Shown: positions 23,894-33,864, numbered from the stretch's first letter. The stretch: DNA of 64,000 nucleotides from Alishewanella metallidurans (GCF_036983985.1 NZ_JALAHQ010000002.1:310001-374000); one strand, 5' to 3'. Numbers and translations: made by a program. The notes: generated by a model not told the origin, from the sequence alone.

Positions 23894-26689
23894 TTGGAAA
23901 ACGCTCAGATCCTGCAAAGCCCCAACGACAACAGCCAATATCAATACCTGACGTTGGCTAATGGCCTTGCCGTATTATTAGTGCATCAAGCAGATAGTGA
24001 AAAAAGTGCTGCGGCATTAACGGTAAATGTTGGTCACTTTGATGATCCGGCCGATCGCGAAGGTTTAGCCCATTTTTTAGAGCATATGTTATTTCTTGGC
24101 TCAGTAAATTATCCTGACGCGGGTGAATATCAGCAATTTATTAATCACCATGGCGGCAGCCATAATGCATGGACAGGCACTGAGCATAGTAGCTTTTTTT
24201 TTGATATCGATACCCAGTTTTTTGCGCCTGCCCTTACCCGTTTCGCTGATATGTTCAGCCAACCACTGTTCAGTGCCAAATACGTTGAAAAAGAACGCCA
24301 TGCCATAGAAGCTGAATTTTCACTTAAATTAAAAGATGACGGTCGGCGTATTTATCAAGCGCATAAAGAAAGCATCAACCCTGAACACCCGTTTGCTAAG
24401 TTTTCAGTAGGTAATCTAAACACGCTCGCAGACACCGCGGATGGCAGTTTACAGCAAGCGTTAAAAGATTTTTTTCAGCAACAATACAGCACTAGCCGTA
24501 TGACACTAACGCTAGTGTCATCCTTACCGCTTGTGCAGCAAGCACAATTTGTTAAGCAACATTTTAACGTTTTACCCGCCCATTTAGCGGCGAAAAAGCC
24601 GTTAGATATTCCGCTATATCTGCCCGAGCATCAAGGCATACAACTTAATATTCAACCGCATCGCGACACACAAAAGTTAGTGGTTAGCTTCGCCATGCCG
24701 GATATTCAACGCTGGTATAAACATAAACTGATTAGCTTTATTGCCCACTTACTGGGTGACGAAGGGCCAGGGTCTTTACTTAGCTATCTTAAGCAACAAG
24801 ATTTGGTTAATCAGCTAAGCGCTGGCGGCGGTATTGACGGCAGTAATTATAAAGATTTCACCATCGCCTTTGAGCTTACCGATAAAGGTATAAGCGCTCG
24901 AGATACCATTTTACAGGCGCTGTTTAGTAATCTCGCCATGCTAAAAGCGCAGCCACTACCTACGGTGCAGTTTGCCGAACGACAAAAGTTATTACACTGG
25001 GCCTATCTATTTCAAGAGCCATCAACCGCGCTGGAAACGGCAAATCATTTATCGGTTAGCATGCAACATTATCCGATAGAAGATATCATCTTTGGTGACT
25101 ACCGGATGGAACTGCCACCCGATACGTTATACCGGCAAGTATTAAGCTACTTTACCAGTGACAATATGCGCCTAATGCTGATTGCGCCAGGAGTGCCAAC
25201 CAACTGCAATGCCCGCTGGTATGACACACCCTATAGCATAGAGCCCCTGCCCAAGGCGTTGCTTCATGCACTTAACAACACTAAAGCCATAGCAGAATTA
25301 CAGCTTCCGCCAAGTAATCCGTACCTTACTGGTGACGTCAGCTTATTGGCTAAACATCAGCATATGGCCGCACCAAACTGTGTTATTGACGAGCCATCAA
25401 TCAGTATTTGGCACAAAGCAGATACCGATTTCACTAGCCCCAAGGGCCATGTTTTTGTCCAATTAAGCCTACCCAATAGTGTAGGTAATAACCGGCAACT
25501 GGCCGGAACTCGACTTTGGGTCGAGCTATTTTTAGATAGTATTAATCAACAGTTTTATGCCGCTACAACTATCGGCTTGGTGTATCGTCTGCACGTGCAA
25601 CGCCAAGGCATTAGCATACATACCAGTGGCTTAGTCGCTAATCAGCTCATCTTACTGCAAGATTTATTGCAACAAATGCACGCGCAAAAATTTAGTGAAC
25701 ATCGCTTTTATGAGTTAAAACGCCAACTGAGTAGACACTGGCGTAATAGCAGTAAAAGCAAACCTGTGGCGCGTTTATTTAGTCAGCTCTCAGCACTATT
25801 ACAACCATTGAATCCAGAAATAGATATCCTAACCGATGCGCTAGATCAGCTTAGTTTTACCCAGTTTTTAGCGTTTCATCGCCAGCTGTTGCAACAGGTA
25901 CACATTGAAAGCCTACTGCTAGGTAATTGGGCAACTGACCACGCCCAACAGCTAAAGCACATACTTAAACAATGGCAAACGCGATTACATAGCTCTGGCA
26001 AACGACTTTCCAACCTAGCCTATAATATCCAAGGCCAAGGGCCGGTATGGGTACAGTTAGATGTAGAGCATAGCGATCACGCGTTGGTTATTTACTTACC
26101 CGCACAACAAGCGACACCTGAAAACATGGCGCTGTTTATGTTAGCAAACCATGTGTTATCACCAGAGTACTTTCATCAGCTACGCACTGAGCAACAATTA
26201 GGCTATTTAGTGGGTACCGGCTATGTACCTATTAATACCTTGCCGGGCATTGCCTTTTACGTGCAATCACCCAAGGCAGATTGTGAGCAAGTTTACTTAG
26301 CAACAGTCACATTTTTTCGCGAGTTTTTAGCCGACACAGAAACCCTATCTAGCGAAGAATTTGCTGTTATTAAACAAGGCATTTTGGCGCAACTTAATGA
26401 ACGGGATAACAGTTTAGGCGCACGAGCTACACGTTACTGGTTAGCGCTAGGCCAACAAGACTATAGTTTTGCGCTAACTCAGCGTATTATTGATGCCATG
26501 CAGCAACTTAGTCTCGCTCAATTTGTCGCCTTTTTAAAACAGCTGCTGTTAGCAGAGTACGATGCCATATTTTTAGCTACTGACGGAAAGCCAGTGCATA
26601 GCCATTTACGCTTTAGCAGCACAGCAGAACTTCAGCAACAACTAACACAAACTCAAATTGCTTTTGACACTATAGATAAAGTTATATAA
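23894..26689 (+). CDS. Insulinase-family (M16A) zinc metallopeptidase
   Basis: A 931-residue member of the pitrilysin/insulysin family with four M16 domains. The inverted zinc motif HFLEH is at residues 60-64 and the third ligand is probably Glu141 in IEAEF. The C-terminal half is inactive-type but has the conserved RTEQQLGYLV substrate-binding stretch. E. coli protease III (PtrA) has a signal peptide; none is evident here, so this copy is probably cytoplasmic unless a start further upstream is used. The start is TTG at 23894 with AAGGT nine bases before it. Confidence 0.9.
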   Translation: MENAQILQSPNDNSQYQYLTLANGLAVLLVHQADSEKSAAALTVNVGHFDDPADREGLAHFLEHMLFLGSVNYPDAGEYQQFINHHGGSHNAWTGTEHSSFFFDIDTQFFAPALTRFADMFSQPLFSAKYVEKERHAIEAEFSLKLKDDGRRIYQAHKESINPEHPFAKFSVGNLNTLADTADGSLQQALKDFFQQQYSTSRMTLTLVSSLPLVQQAQFVKQHFNVLPAHLAAKKPLDIPLYLPEHQGIQLNIQPHRDTQKLVVSFAMPDIQRWYKHKLISFIAHLLGDEGPGSLLSYLKQQDLVNQLSAGGGIDGSNYKDFTIAFELTDKGISARDTILQALFSNLAMLKAQPLPTVQFAERQKLLHWAYLFQEPSTALETANHLSVSMQHYPIEDIIFGDYRMELPPDTLYRQVLSYFTSDNMRLMLIAPGVPTNCNARWYDTPYSIEPLPKALLHALNNTKAIAELQLPPSNPYLTGDVSLLAKHQHMAAPNCVIDEPSISIWHKADTDFTSPKGHVFVQLSLPNSVGNNRQLAGTRLWVELFLDSINQQFYAATTIGLVYRLHVQRQGISIHTSGLVANQLILLQDLLQQMHAQKFSEHRFYELKRQLSRHWRNSSKSKPVARLFSQLSALLQPLNPEIDILTDALDQLSFTQFLAFHRQLLQQVHIESLLLGNWATDHAQQLKHILKQWQTRLHSSGKRLSNLAYNIQGQGPVWVQLDVEHSDHALVIYLPAQQATPENMALFMLANHVLSPEYFHQLRTEQQLGYLVGTGYVPINTLPGIAFYVQSPKADCEQVYLATVTFFREFLADTETLSSEEFAVIKQGILAQLNERDNSLGARATRYWLALGQQDYSFALTQRIIDAMQQLSLAQFVAFLKQLLLAEYDAIFLATDGKPVHSHLRFSSTAELQQQLTQTQIAFDTIDKVI

Positions 26690-26714
26690 CGTGACACACC
26701 TTATTATCAACTAG

Positions 26715-28967
26715 TTGTTACAAGTGCAGTTAAAACAAAAAATAACGATAATAATCAGTATATTCTCATTGAGTGCTTGGTCTAGTCAGTTGCAGGCTGC
26801 TAATTGGGATTATTGGCAACCCTACTCGCTTAGTGCGGTATTACTCTGTGCATTTTGTGCATTAGTGCTAGCCCACGTTAGTATTGTTAAAATGCGCCGT
26901 TATCAAGCAAAACTTGAGTACAGCGAAGAACGGTTGCGTCTATCACTATGGGGTAGCGGCGATGAACTATGGGACTGGAAAGTGAGTAGTGGCGAATTAT
27001 ACCGTTCAGGTTCTTGGTTGCATCCAGTTGAAGCACAACCTAACGCTTTAGATTTTCCGCCGAATAAAGCGCAAATACATCCGCAAGACTTGGCTCGTGT
27101 AACTCAGTTGCTACAAGACCATCTAGATGGCAAAAGTAGTTATTTTGAAGCTACTTACCGCTTAAAAACTATCGATAACGATTGGACATGGGTATTAGAC
27201 CGCGGTAAGGCTGTTGCCTTTGAGTATAATGGTCAGCCGAGTAGAATCACCGGCACCTTAAAAAGCATTCAACAATTAAAACAAACTGAAGAACAGTTAC
27301 AACTTTTTGCTCGTTGTTTACAAACTATCTCTGATGCCGTGGTGATATGCGACACTGATTTTACTATCCTTGAAGTTAATCCATCTTTTAGCAAAATTAC
27401 CGGTAAAACACGTGCCGAAGCGCTAAAGCAACGCTTTGAACTAAGCCTTTATCCAAGCACCTTTATGCAAGACATCCGCAGAGCCTTAGCAGATACAGGC
27501 ACGTGGAATGGTGAAGTTCAAGAACAACACCCAAACGGCAATATTTATCATATAGAGCTTACCTTTGACCAAACTAGAGACGAACAGGGCATTATTAATC
27601 AATACGTTGCAGTTTTTTCGGATATTACCGAGCGTAAGCGCAAGGAAGTAGAGCTGCATAAATTAGCAACAACTGACACCTTAACAGGTTTACCAAATCG
27701 CTCGGCTTTTATGCAAAAGCTCGCCTCTTTGGTTAAAGACACAACTGAACATGCTTTATTGGTGTTTGACTTAGATAATTTTAAAAAGATTAACGACTCG
27801 CTAGGTCATGAGTTAGGCGATAACTTACTGTGTAAGTTATCGCAGCGCTTAAGTAGTTATAACAGCTACAATAATAAACTTTACCGGCTTGGCGGTGATG
27901 AGTTTGCAATTTTACTGGATAATACCAATGACTTGTATCTAATAACCTCAGCGGCCAAAGAGTTGCTATTGCAAATTAACCAGCCGTTAATTGTCAACCA
28001 GCACGAGTTAGCCATCACTAGTAGCATTGGCATAGTATTATTTCCTGACGACGGTAAGGATCCTCAAGCCCTTCTTCGCAATGCCGATACCGCCATGTAC
28101 CATGCAAAAAGTGAAGGTGCTAACCGGTATTTGTTCTTCAACGATTCGATGAATAAACAAGCAGTAAAACGGCTACAACTCGAAAACCTAATGCGCCACG
28201 GCCTAAAGGAAGATTATTTTTCTGTCTATTATCAACCCAAAATGGACATTGTCAGCGGCCAGTTAGTTGGCATGGAAGCATTAGTCCGCTTTATAACGCC
28301 TAAAGGCGGTGTAATAAGCCCAGCCAGTTTTATTCCAATCGCAGAAGAAACCGGCCAGATTATTGAAATTGGTGAAGTTGTTTTATATAAAGCCTGTCTA
28401 GCAGTCAAAAACTGGATCAACCAAGGGTTATTTCACGGTCGAGTAGCGGTAAATTTATCATCCAGTCAGTTTAGCCTGCCATTTTTATGTGATTTAATTG
28501 ATGATGTATTGCAGCAAACCGAATTGCCGTCTTATCACTTAGAATTAGAAATTACTGAAGGCACAGTAATGCAATCTCCGCCCAAAGCGATTGAAGTAAT
28601 GAAAAAGCTGCGGGCTCGAGGCATTCACCTGGCAATGGATGACTTTGGTACTGGATACTCGTCACTTGCCTATTTAAAGCAGTTTCCGCTAAATACGCTA
28701 AAAATTGATAAAGCTTTTATTGATGATATGAATACCGCACGGGGCCGCAACATGGTCGATACCATTGTTACGCTTGCCCATAACTTAAGTTTAAACGTGG
28801 TAGCAGAAGGTGTGGAACAAGAAACACAATTAGCAATATTGCGTAAGTTACGCTGTGACGTAATACAAGGGTATTACTACAGCAAACCCTTATCAGAAGA
28901 AGATTTTAGCAAATTCTTACAAGAGCAAAAATTAAAGCACGCTAAATTAACCGCCGTCTCGGTTTAA
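26715..28967 (+). CDS. PAS-PAS-GGDEF-EAL cyclic-di-GMP signalling protein
   Basis: A 750-residue protein with an N-terminal signal-like helix (about residues 9-28) and a second hydrophobic segment (about 38-57), then two PAS domains (about 70-190 and 195-310), a GGDEF domain with intact LGGDEFAILL and an EAL domain with EALVRF, ELEITEG, MDDFGTGYSSL, VAEGVE and QGYYYSKPL. No RxxD inhibitory site precedes GGDEF. Both catalytic domains look competent, so it may make or degrade c-di-GMP depending on the PAS input. Start TTG at 26715, or GTG at 26724; only 25 bases after the peptidase gene, so probably co-transcribed. Confidence 0.92.
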   Translation: MLQVQLKQKITIIISIFSLSAWSSQLQAANWDYWQPYSLSAVLLCAFCALVLAHVSIVKMRRYQAKLEYSEERLRLSLWGSGDELWDWKVSSGELYRSGSWLHPVEAQPNALDFPPNKAQIHPQDLARVTQLLQDHLDGKSSYFEATYRLKTIDNDWTWVLDRGKAVAFEYNGQPSRITGTLKSIQQLKQTEEQLQLFARCLQTISDAVVICDTDFTILEVNPSFSKITGKTRAEALKQRFELSLYPSTFMQDIRRALADTGTWNGEVQEQHPNGNIYHIELTFDQTRDEQGIINQYVAVFSDITERKRKEVELHKLATTDTLTGLPNRSAFMQKLASLVKDTTEHALLVFDLDNFKKINDSLGHELGDNLLCKLSQRLSSYNSYNNKLYRLGGDEFAILLDNTNDLYLITSAAKELLLQINQPLIVNQHELAITSSIGIVLFPDDGKDPQALLRNADTAMYHAKSEGANRYLFFNDSMNKQAVKRLQLENLMRHGLKEDYFSVYYQPKMDIVSGQLVGMEALVRFITPKGGVISPASFIPIAEETGQIIEIGEVVLYKACLAVKNWINQGLFHGRVAVNLSSSQFSLPFLCDLIDDVLQQTELPSYHLELEITEGTVMQSPPKAIEVMKKLRARGIHLAMDDFGTGYSSLAYLKQFPLNTLKIDKAFIDDMNTARGRNMVDTIVTLAHNLSLNVVAEGVEQETQLAILRKLRCDVIQGYYYSKPLSEEDFSKFLQEQKLKHAKLTAVSV

Positions 28968-28981
28968 GCTGTGTCAGTTAC

Positions 28982-29004
28982 AAAAAAGCCCCAATTTATG
29001 GGGC
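28982..29004 (-). terminator. Terminator of maoP
   Basis: A GC stem (GCCCC/GGGGC) with a 7-base loop is followed on the minus strand by six T. Confidence 0.75.
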
Positions 29005-29010
29005 CTTAGG

Positions 29011-29358
29011 CTAGTCGGTGTCAGTATCGACGTAGGAGAAATCTTCACCACCGTCGGCAATGCGTTTCTTACCAAACACCGTATGAAACTTCCGTTTCTC
29101 GGCTAACCGCTGTTTATACTTTAACCAGGTTTTTTCAAATGCGGTAGTAGCCGGTTCTTCACCTTTGCATACGGCAACAAAACGTTTTTCTTCGTCATTT
29201 ACTGGTGCACGATTACCCTGCTCCAGCTCCTGCATTGCTACCCCATGCTTCTCTAACAAATTACCTTCTGCCAGAGTAAAGCGCCCCGATCTGGTAAACC
29301 CTTTAGGGAAATTACCGTCATCGAAAAAGCGACGGTTAGCGACAAAACTTTGCTGCAT
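29011..29358 (-). CDS. maoP: Macrodomain Ori organisation protein MaoP (DUF413)
   Basis: A 115-residue protein matching E. coli MaoP/YifE along its length (FDDGNFPKGFTRSGRFT, then EEKRFVAVCKGE). In E. coli it organises the Ori chromosome macrodomain together with the maoS site. ATG 29358 is chosen over a GTG three bases upstream on family alignment and AGAGGA spacing. The maoP/hdfR divergent pair is conserved with E. coli. Confidence 0.92.
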   Translation of the reverse strand: MQQSFVANRRFFDDGNFPKGFTRSGRFTLAEGNLLEKHGVAMQELEQGNRAPVNDEEKRFVAVCKGEEPATTAFEKTWLKYKQRLAEKRKFHTVFGKKRIADGGEDFSYVDTDTD

Positions 29359-29433
29359 CACTTTTTTCCTCTAATCTCGTTGAATATCAAGCCAGCCCGT
29401 TTAAACTGTGCGGAGTATGGTTAACAATATTCC

Positions 29434-29462
29434 TGTCGTAAAACAAATATTTTTTATCGACA
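29434..29462. promoter_or_regulatory. Imperfect inverted repeat in the maoP-hdfR intergenic region
   Basis: TGTCGTAAAA and TTTTATCGACA form arms of about ten bases that differ by one inserted base. It lies 26 bases before the hdfR start, a usual place for a LysR-type autoregulatory site, and in the region where a maoS-like element could also be sought. Confidence 0.35.
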
Positions 29463-29487
29463 TGACAAATATAACTAAGGGTAAGAT

Positions 29488-30360
29488 TTGGATACCGAAC
29501 TGCTTAAAACCTTTATTGAAGTTCAGCGTACCAGACATTTTGGTAAAGCGGCTGAAAACCTCTATTTAACCCAATCTGCGGTTAGCTTCCGCATTCGTCA
29601 ACTTGAGCAGCAACTTGGTGTTAACTTATTCAGCCGTTATCGTAACAATATTCAACTAACCCCATCAGGCGAGCGCTTACTGCCCCATGCTGAAGCCATG
29701 CTTGCTGCACTACAACGCGCAAAGTTAGATGTAATAAGTGCAGAGCAAACGATACAGCTCTCTATAGCCGGCACGACAAACGTGTGGGACGCTTTTTTAT
29801 TGCAAGGTTTTATTAAAATTCAACAGTCGCTAACTAATTTGACATGGCGCGCCGACTCTATGGGTAAAGATCAAATAGCCAGACAAGTGCTAGAACGCAA
29901 TTTAGACTTAGCCATATTATTTGACGCGCCGAAAATAGATGAAATGAAAATAGACAAACTAGGCGATATTAAGCTACTGCCCGTTACCACCTTTACTGAT
30001 AATAGTGCCGCTAATGCCATGCAACAGCATTATATTCAAATTGATTGGGGTACGGCTTTTGATATTCAGCATGCGCGGTTTTTTCCAGAGTTACCATCTC
30101 CCTATCTACGCACCGGCAGTGCACGTATTGCCTTAGAACTAATGCAACAAAGCGGTGGTTCAGCCTATTTGCCGGACACTATGGTACAAAACCTATTACT
30201 CAACAAAAGCTTAACGTTAATCGAGGGTGCACCAATTCTGACCCGAGAGCTATTTGCTGTTTCTTTGCCTAACGCGACCTTGCATCAGCAAATTAGCGAT
30301 ATTACCGCGCAGTTACGTACACTCTTTACTACGGGTACAAAAACAGCGGCGCTAGTATAG
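29488..30360 (+). CDS. hdfR: LysR-family regulator HdfR
   Basis: A 290-residue LysR regulator. The N-terminal winged helix (MDTELLKTFIEVQRTRHFGK, QSAVSFRIRQLEQQLGVNLF) is nearly identical to E. coli HdfR, a repressor of flhDC; the C-terminal periplasmic-binding-like domain is more diverged. The start codon is TTG at 29488 with AAGGG at 29477-29481. Target genes in this organism are unknown. Confidence 0.92.
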   Translation: MDTELLKTFIEVQRTRHFGKAAENLYLTQSAVSFRIRQLEQQLGVNLFSRYRNNIQLTPSGERLLPHAEAMLAALQRAKLDVISAEQTIQLSIAGTTNVWDAFLLQGFIKIQQSLTNLTWRADSMGKDQIARQVLERNLDLAILFDAPKIDEMKIDKLGDIKLLPVTTFTDNSAANAMQQHYIQIDWGTAFDIQHARFFPELPSPYLRTGSARIALELMQQSGGSAYLPDTMVQNLLLNKSLTLIEGAPILTRELFAVSLPNATLHQQISDITAQLRTLFTTGTKTAALV

Positions 30361-30370
30361 CGCCGCTTTT
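30345..30370. terminator. Bidirectional terminator between hdfR and fadJ
   Basis: A 10-bp stem (AGCGGCGCTA/TAGCGCCGCT) with loop GTA contains the hdfR stop codon. TTTT follows on plus and GTTTTTG on minus. Confidence 0.85.
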
Positions 30371-30380
30371 AACTCAAAAA

Positions 30381-32516
30381 CTACTCGCTATAAAAGCGCT
30401 GTTGTTGCTCAGCCATAGCCACTAGACGTGGTGCAGGGGTAAAGCGGTTACCAAAGCGGCTTTCAAAGTTCCGTAACTGCGCAACAAGATTTGCGGCACC
30501 TAACTGATCAATGTAACGGAATGGGCCACCTAAAAATGGGGGAAAACCGATACCAAAAATTGCGCCAATATCACCATCGCGTGGCGAGGCAATAATGCCC
30601 TCATCTAAGGTACGCACCGCTTCGTTTAACATTTGTACCATACAACGATTTGCGATTTCATCACGGCTTAGCTTAGCTGACGGCGTAACACCTAACACCG
30701 CATAAACACTTTCGTCGACCAGTTTTTTGCCTTTTTTGCTGCTTTTACCGTATAAATAAAAACCTTTCTCTGTTTTTTTGCCCTTACGGCCACTGGCTAA
30801 TAATTTATCAAAGGCCGCTGGCGCAACAAAACGCTCACCCAGTTCAGTTGACAAAATAGGTGATATTTTTGCTCCCACATCGATACCTACTTCATCGAGC
30901 AAGGTAATAGGCCCTACTGGAAAACCAAATTTAACCAAGGCTTGGTCAATTTTTTCTATTGGCTCGCCTTCCAGCAAAATATTCGCCGCTTCATTCATAT
31001 ACAAAGCTAAAATGCGGTTAACGTAAAATCCAGCGCCGTCTTTCACTACAATGGGTGTTTTACCTTGCTTACGGGCAAACGCCACCGTAGTTGCAATCGT
31101 TTGTGCAGACGTCGTTTTATGGGCAATAACTTCTACTAACGGCATTTTGTCTACTGGTGAGAAATAATGTAAACCGATCACATTTTCTGGGCGCTCGGCC
31201 TTCGCGGCAATTTGTGCTATTGGTAATGAGCTGGTATTACTGGCAAAGATGGTATTTTCACCACAATGCTGCTCAATATCTGCAACCATATTTTGCTTAA
31301 GCGCTAAATCTTCAAACACCGCTTCAATTACGATATCTGCATCGTGAAAACCGCTATAATCGGTAGTACCGGTGATCAGCAGCATTTGTTTTTGCATTTC
31401 ACTGTTGCTAATAAAGCGACGTTTAAATTTTTTCTGCAATAAGGAATAACTGTATTTTAAGGCGTTACTGATGCCCTGCTCACTAATATCTTTAATACGC
31501 ACCGGTACACCGGCTTTTGTTGCCGTAACATTAGCTATGCCACCGCCCATTAAACCACCGCCTAATACGGCAGCTTTTACCACCCTATTAGGTTTAGTGT
31601 CGCCAGCGCCACTCTCTTTTTTCATTTGCGTAGTAGCAAAAAACAGGCTGCGCAACGCTTTAGATTCTTTACTCAGGCAAAGCTCGCCAAAAGCTTTCGC
31701 TTCAGCCGCTAAACCGGCTTTTATACCGTTATCAACTCCGGCTTTAACCACCTCAAGAATTTTAAGCGGTGCCGGATAATTGCCCTGAGTTTTATTTAAG
31801 GTTTGCTTACGCGCTTGGCTAAATATAATATTACGACCAATTGACGTGCGTTCAAGCAGCTTGCCCAAAAGGTTAAGCTTGGGTAACTCGCGAGTTACTT
31901 TACCCTTTAAGGCCAATTTTACCGCGACATCTAACAAAATACTTACTGGCACCACGTCATCTACCAAGCCGGCTTTTTTCGCCTGCGTCGCACGTAGTTG
32001 CTTGCCGGTTAGGATCATATCTAGTGCTTTTTGTAGGCCCACCAAACGCGGTAAACGCTGCGTACCGCCACTACCTGGTAATAAACCTAACTGCACCTCT
32101 GGTAAACCTAAGACTGTTTTGTTATCAGAGCTGGCAACGCGGGAATGACATGCCATGGCTAGCTCTAAACCGCCACCTAAACAAGGGCCATGAATAGCTG
32201 CGACTAAAGGAATATTAAGCTGCTCCAGCTGGTCGAACATTTGCTGCCCCATCCGACCTATAGTTTCTGCTTCGATAGCGGTTTTACAGCCATCAAGCAT
32301 CGAGATGTCAGCACCTGCAATAAAAGAGTCTGGCTTGCCACTAATGAATACCAAGCCTTTTAACTTGGTATTGGTTTTAATTTCGGCTAATAAGTTGGTT
32401 ATTTCATCTGCAAACGCGGCTTTTAATACGTTCATCGACTCGCCAGCGACATCCATAGTAATAACACCTATCTGGTCATCGCGAACCTGCAAGCTAAAGC
32501 TATTTATTGTTGTCAT
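30381..32516 (-). CDS. fadJ: Fatty-acid oxidation complex alpha subunit FadJ
   Basis: A 711-residue bifunctional enzyme: N-terminal crotonase domain (about residues 1-190, with SGKPDSFIAGADI and GPCLGGGLELAMACH) for enoyl-CoA hydration, then a 3-hydroxyacyl-CoA dehydrogenase domain (about 300-590) with the NAD loop VLGGGLMGGGIA and the signature LHYFSPVDKMPLVEVI. A start at 32516 is preferred: ATG overlaps the fadI stop (TAATG) and GGAGAG lies upstream. Length fits E. coli FadJ (714). Confidence 0.96.
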   Translation of the reverse strand: MTTINSFSLQVRDDQIGVITMDVAGESMNVLKAAFADEITNLLAEIKTNTKLKGLVFISGKPDSFIAGADISMLDGCKTAIEAETIGRMGQQMFDQLEQLNIPLVAAIHGPCLGGGLELAMACHSRVASSDNKTVLGLPEVQLGLLPGSGGTQRLPRLVGLQKALDMILTGKQLRATQAKKAGLVDDVVPVSILLDVAVKLALKGKVTRELPKLNLLGKLLERTSIGRNIIFSQARKQTLNKTQGNYPAPLKILEVVKAGVDNGIKAGLAAEAKAFGELCLSKESKALRSLFFATTQMKKESGAGDTKPNRVVKAAVLGGGLMGGGIANVTATKAGVPVRIKDISEQGISNALKYSYSLLQKKFKRRFISNSEMQKQMLLITGTTDYSGFHDADIVIEAVFEDLALKQNMVADIEQHCGENTIFASNTSSLPIAQIAAKAERPENVIGLHYFSPVDKMPLVEVIAHKTTSAQTIATTVAFARKQGKTPIVVKDGAGFYVNRILALYMNEAANILLEGEPIEKIDQALVKFGFPVGPITLLDEVGIDVGAKISPILSTELGERFVAPAAFDKLLASGRKGKKTEKGFYLYGKSSKKGKKLVDESVYAVLGVTPSAKLSRDEIANRCMVQMLNEAVRTLDEGIIASPRDGDIGAIFGIGFPPFLGGPFRYIDQLGAANLVAQLRNFESRFGNRFTPAPRLVAMAEQQQRFYSE

Positions 32517-33826
32517 TATTCGCTCTCCAAAATCATTGCCACACCCAAACCACCTGCCGCACAAGCTGTGGTTAAGCCGGTACCACCGCCGCGACGTTTT
32601 AATTCATTGAGCGTTTGCACAATTAAACGCGTGCCCGTAGCGGCAAACGGGTGCCCATAGGCTAACGAACCACCTTGTACGTTAAATTTCGCCATATCTA
32701 TTTCGCCAATCGCACTACTACGGCCAAGTTTTTCTGCAGCAAATTTTTTGCTGGCAAACATTTGTACGTTGGCTAAGGTTTGTGCTGCAAAAGCTTCGTG
32801 CATTTCTATTAGGGTTAAATCACTTAACGACATGCCCGCGCGGTCTAGTGCAATTGGCGTCGCATAAGATGGCCCCATAAGCATATCCTCGTGCACGCCA
32901 ATAGCGGCAAAGCCATAACTACGAATATAACCCAGTGGCACATAACCCAAGGCTTTAGCTCGGCTTTCCGTCATCATAATTACCGCTGAGGCACCATCGG
33001 TTAATGGTGTCGCGTTAGCCGCGGTAACAGTACCGTGTGCTTTATCAAATACCGGTTTTAACTTAGCGTAACTTTCAAGTTTTGAATCTTGACGAATATT
33101 GTTATCAATATCTAAATAACGTGAGTACGGTTCAATATGTGCGCTCATTACTTCATTTTTCATCACGCCGCTTTGCCATGCTTGCGTAGCTAAGGTGTGC
33201 GAGCGGTGTGCCAAAGCATCTTGATCAGCACGACTAATACCATAGGTTTTCGCCATCTGCTCGGCGGTATCACCCATTGATAAACCTGTGCTGTACTCCG
33301 CTACCGCTGGTGGCACCGGCAATAAATCTTTTAAACTTAAACGGCGAAATATCGCTAACTTTTGGCCGAAGGTACGAGCTTTGTTTAAATCGACAAGTGC
33401 GCGCGCCAGCTTTTTACTAACGCCAATAGGTAATACTGAGCTTGAATCAGCTCCGCCAGCCACGGCAATGTGTGTAATACCTGTCATCATTGACTCAGCT
33501 ACACTGACTACCGACTGGAAGCTGGTGGCACAAGCACGAGTAACACTAAACGCATCCGTATGTACATTCATGCCTGTACCCAGCACAATTTCACGGGCAA
33601 TATTTGGCGCTTCAGGCATTTGCACTACCTGGCCATAAACCAGCTGCTCAATTAGCTTTACGTCAAGCTCACTGCGGATCAGCAGCTCGTTTACTACTAG
33701 CTTGCCTAAGTCTAGCGCTGATACGCCATGAAACTCGGTTGCCTGTTTGGCAAACGGTGTACGCAAGCCTGAAACAATCGCAATACGATCGCCCTGACGT
33801 GTAGTAAGGTTAATTGGTGAGCTCAT
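32516..33826 (-). CDS. fadI: 3-ketoacyl-CoA thiolase FadI
   Basis: A 436-residue thiolase forming the second subunit of the FadIJ beta-oxidation complex. The acylated cysteine is in SVTRACATSFQS (about residue 98); the histidine is in the MHEAFAAQ loop and a second in YGHPFAATG, with the C-terminal catalytic cysteine in TTACAAGGLG. AGAGGA precedes the ATG by five bases. A perfect palindromic FadR-like box lies in the leader, so repression by FadR is expected. Confidence 0.97.
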   Translation of the reverse strand: MSSPINLTTRQGDRIAIVSGLRTPFAKQATEFHGVSALDLGKLVVNELLIRSELDVKLIEQLVYGQVVQMPEAPNIAREIVLGTGMNVHTDAFSVTRACATSFQSVVSVAESMMTGITHIAVAGGADSSSVLPIGVSKKLARALVDLNKARTFGQKLAIFRRLSLKDLLPVPPAVAEYSTGLSMGDTAEQMAKTYGISRADQDALAHRSHTLATQAWQSGVMKNEVMSAHIEPYSRYLDIDNNIRQDSKLESYAKLKPVFDKAHGTVTAANATPLTDGASAVIMMTESRAKALGYVPLGYIRSYGFAAIGVHEDMLMGPSYATPIALDRAGMSLSDLTLIEMHEAFAAQTLANVQMFASKKFAAEKLGRSSAIGEIDMAKFNVQGGSLAYGHPFAATGTRLIVQTLNELKRRGGGTGLTTACAAGGLGVAMILESE

Positions 33827-33849
33827 AGTGTTCCTCTAATAACTAAATT

Positions 33850-33864
33850 ACAGGTCAGACCTGT
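33850..33864 (-). promoter_or_regulatory. FadR operator upstream of fadIJ
   Basis: ACAGGTC-A-GACCTGT is a perfect 7-bp-arm palindrome matching the FadR consensus core (TGGTCnGACC with flanks). It starts 24 bases from the fadI start codon, a position suited to repression, and fadR itself is in this window. Confidence 0.85.
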
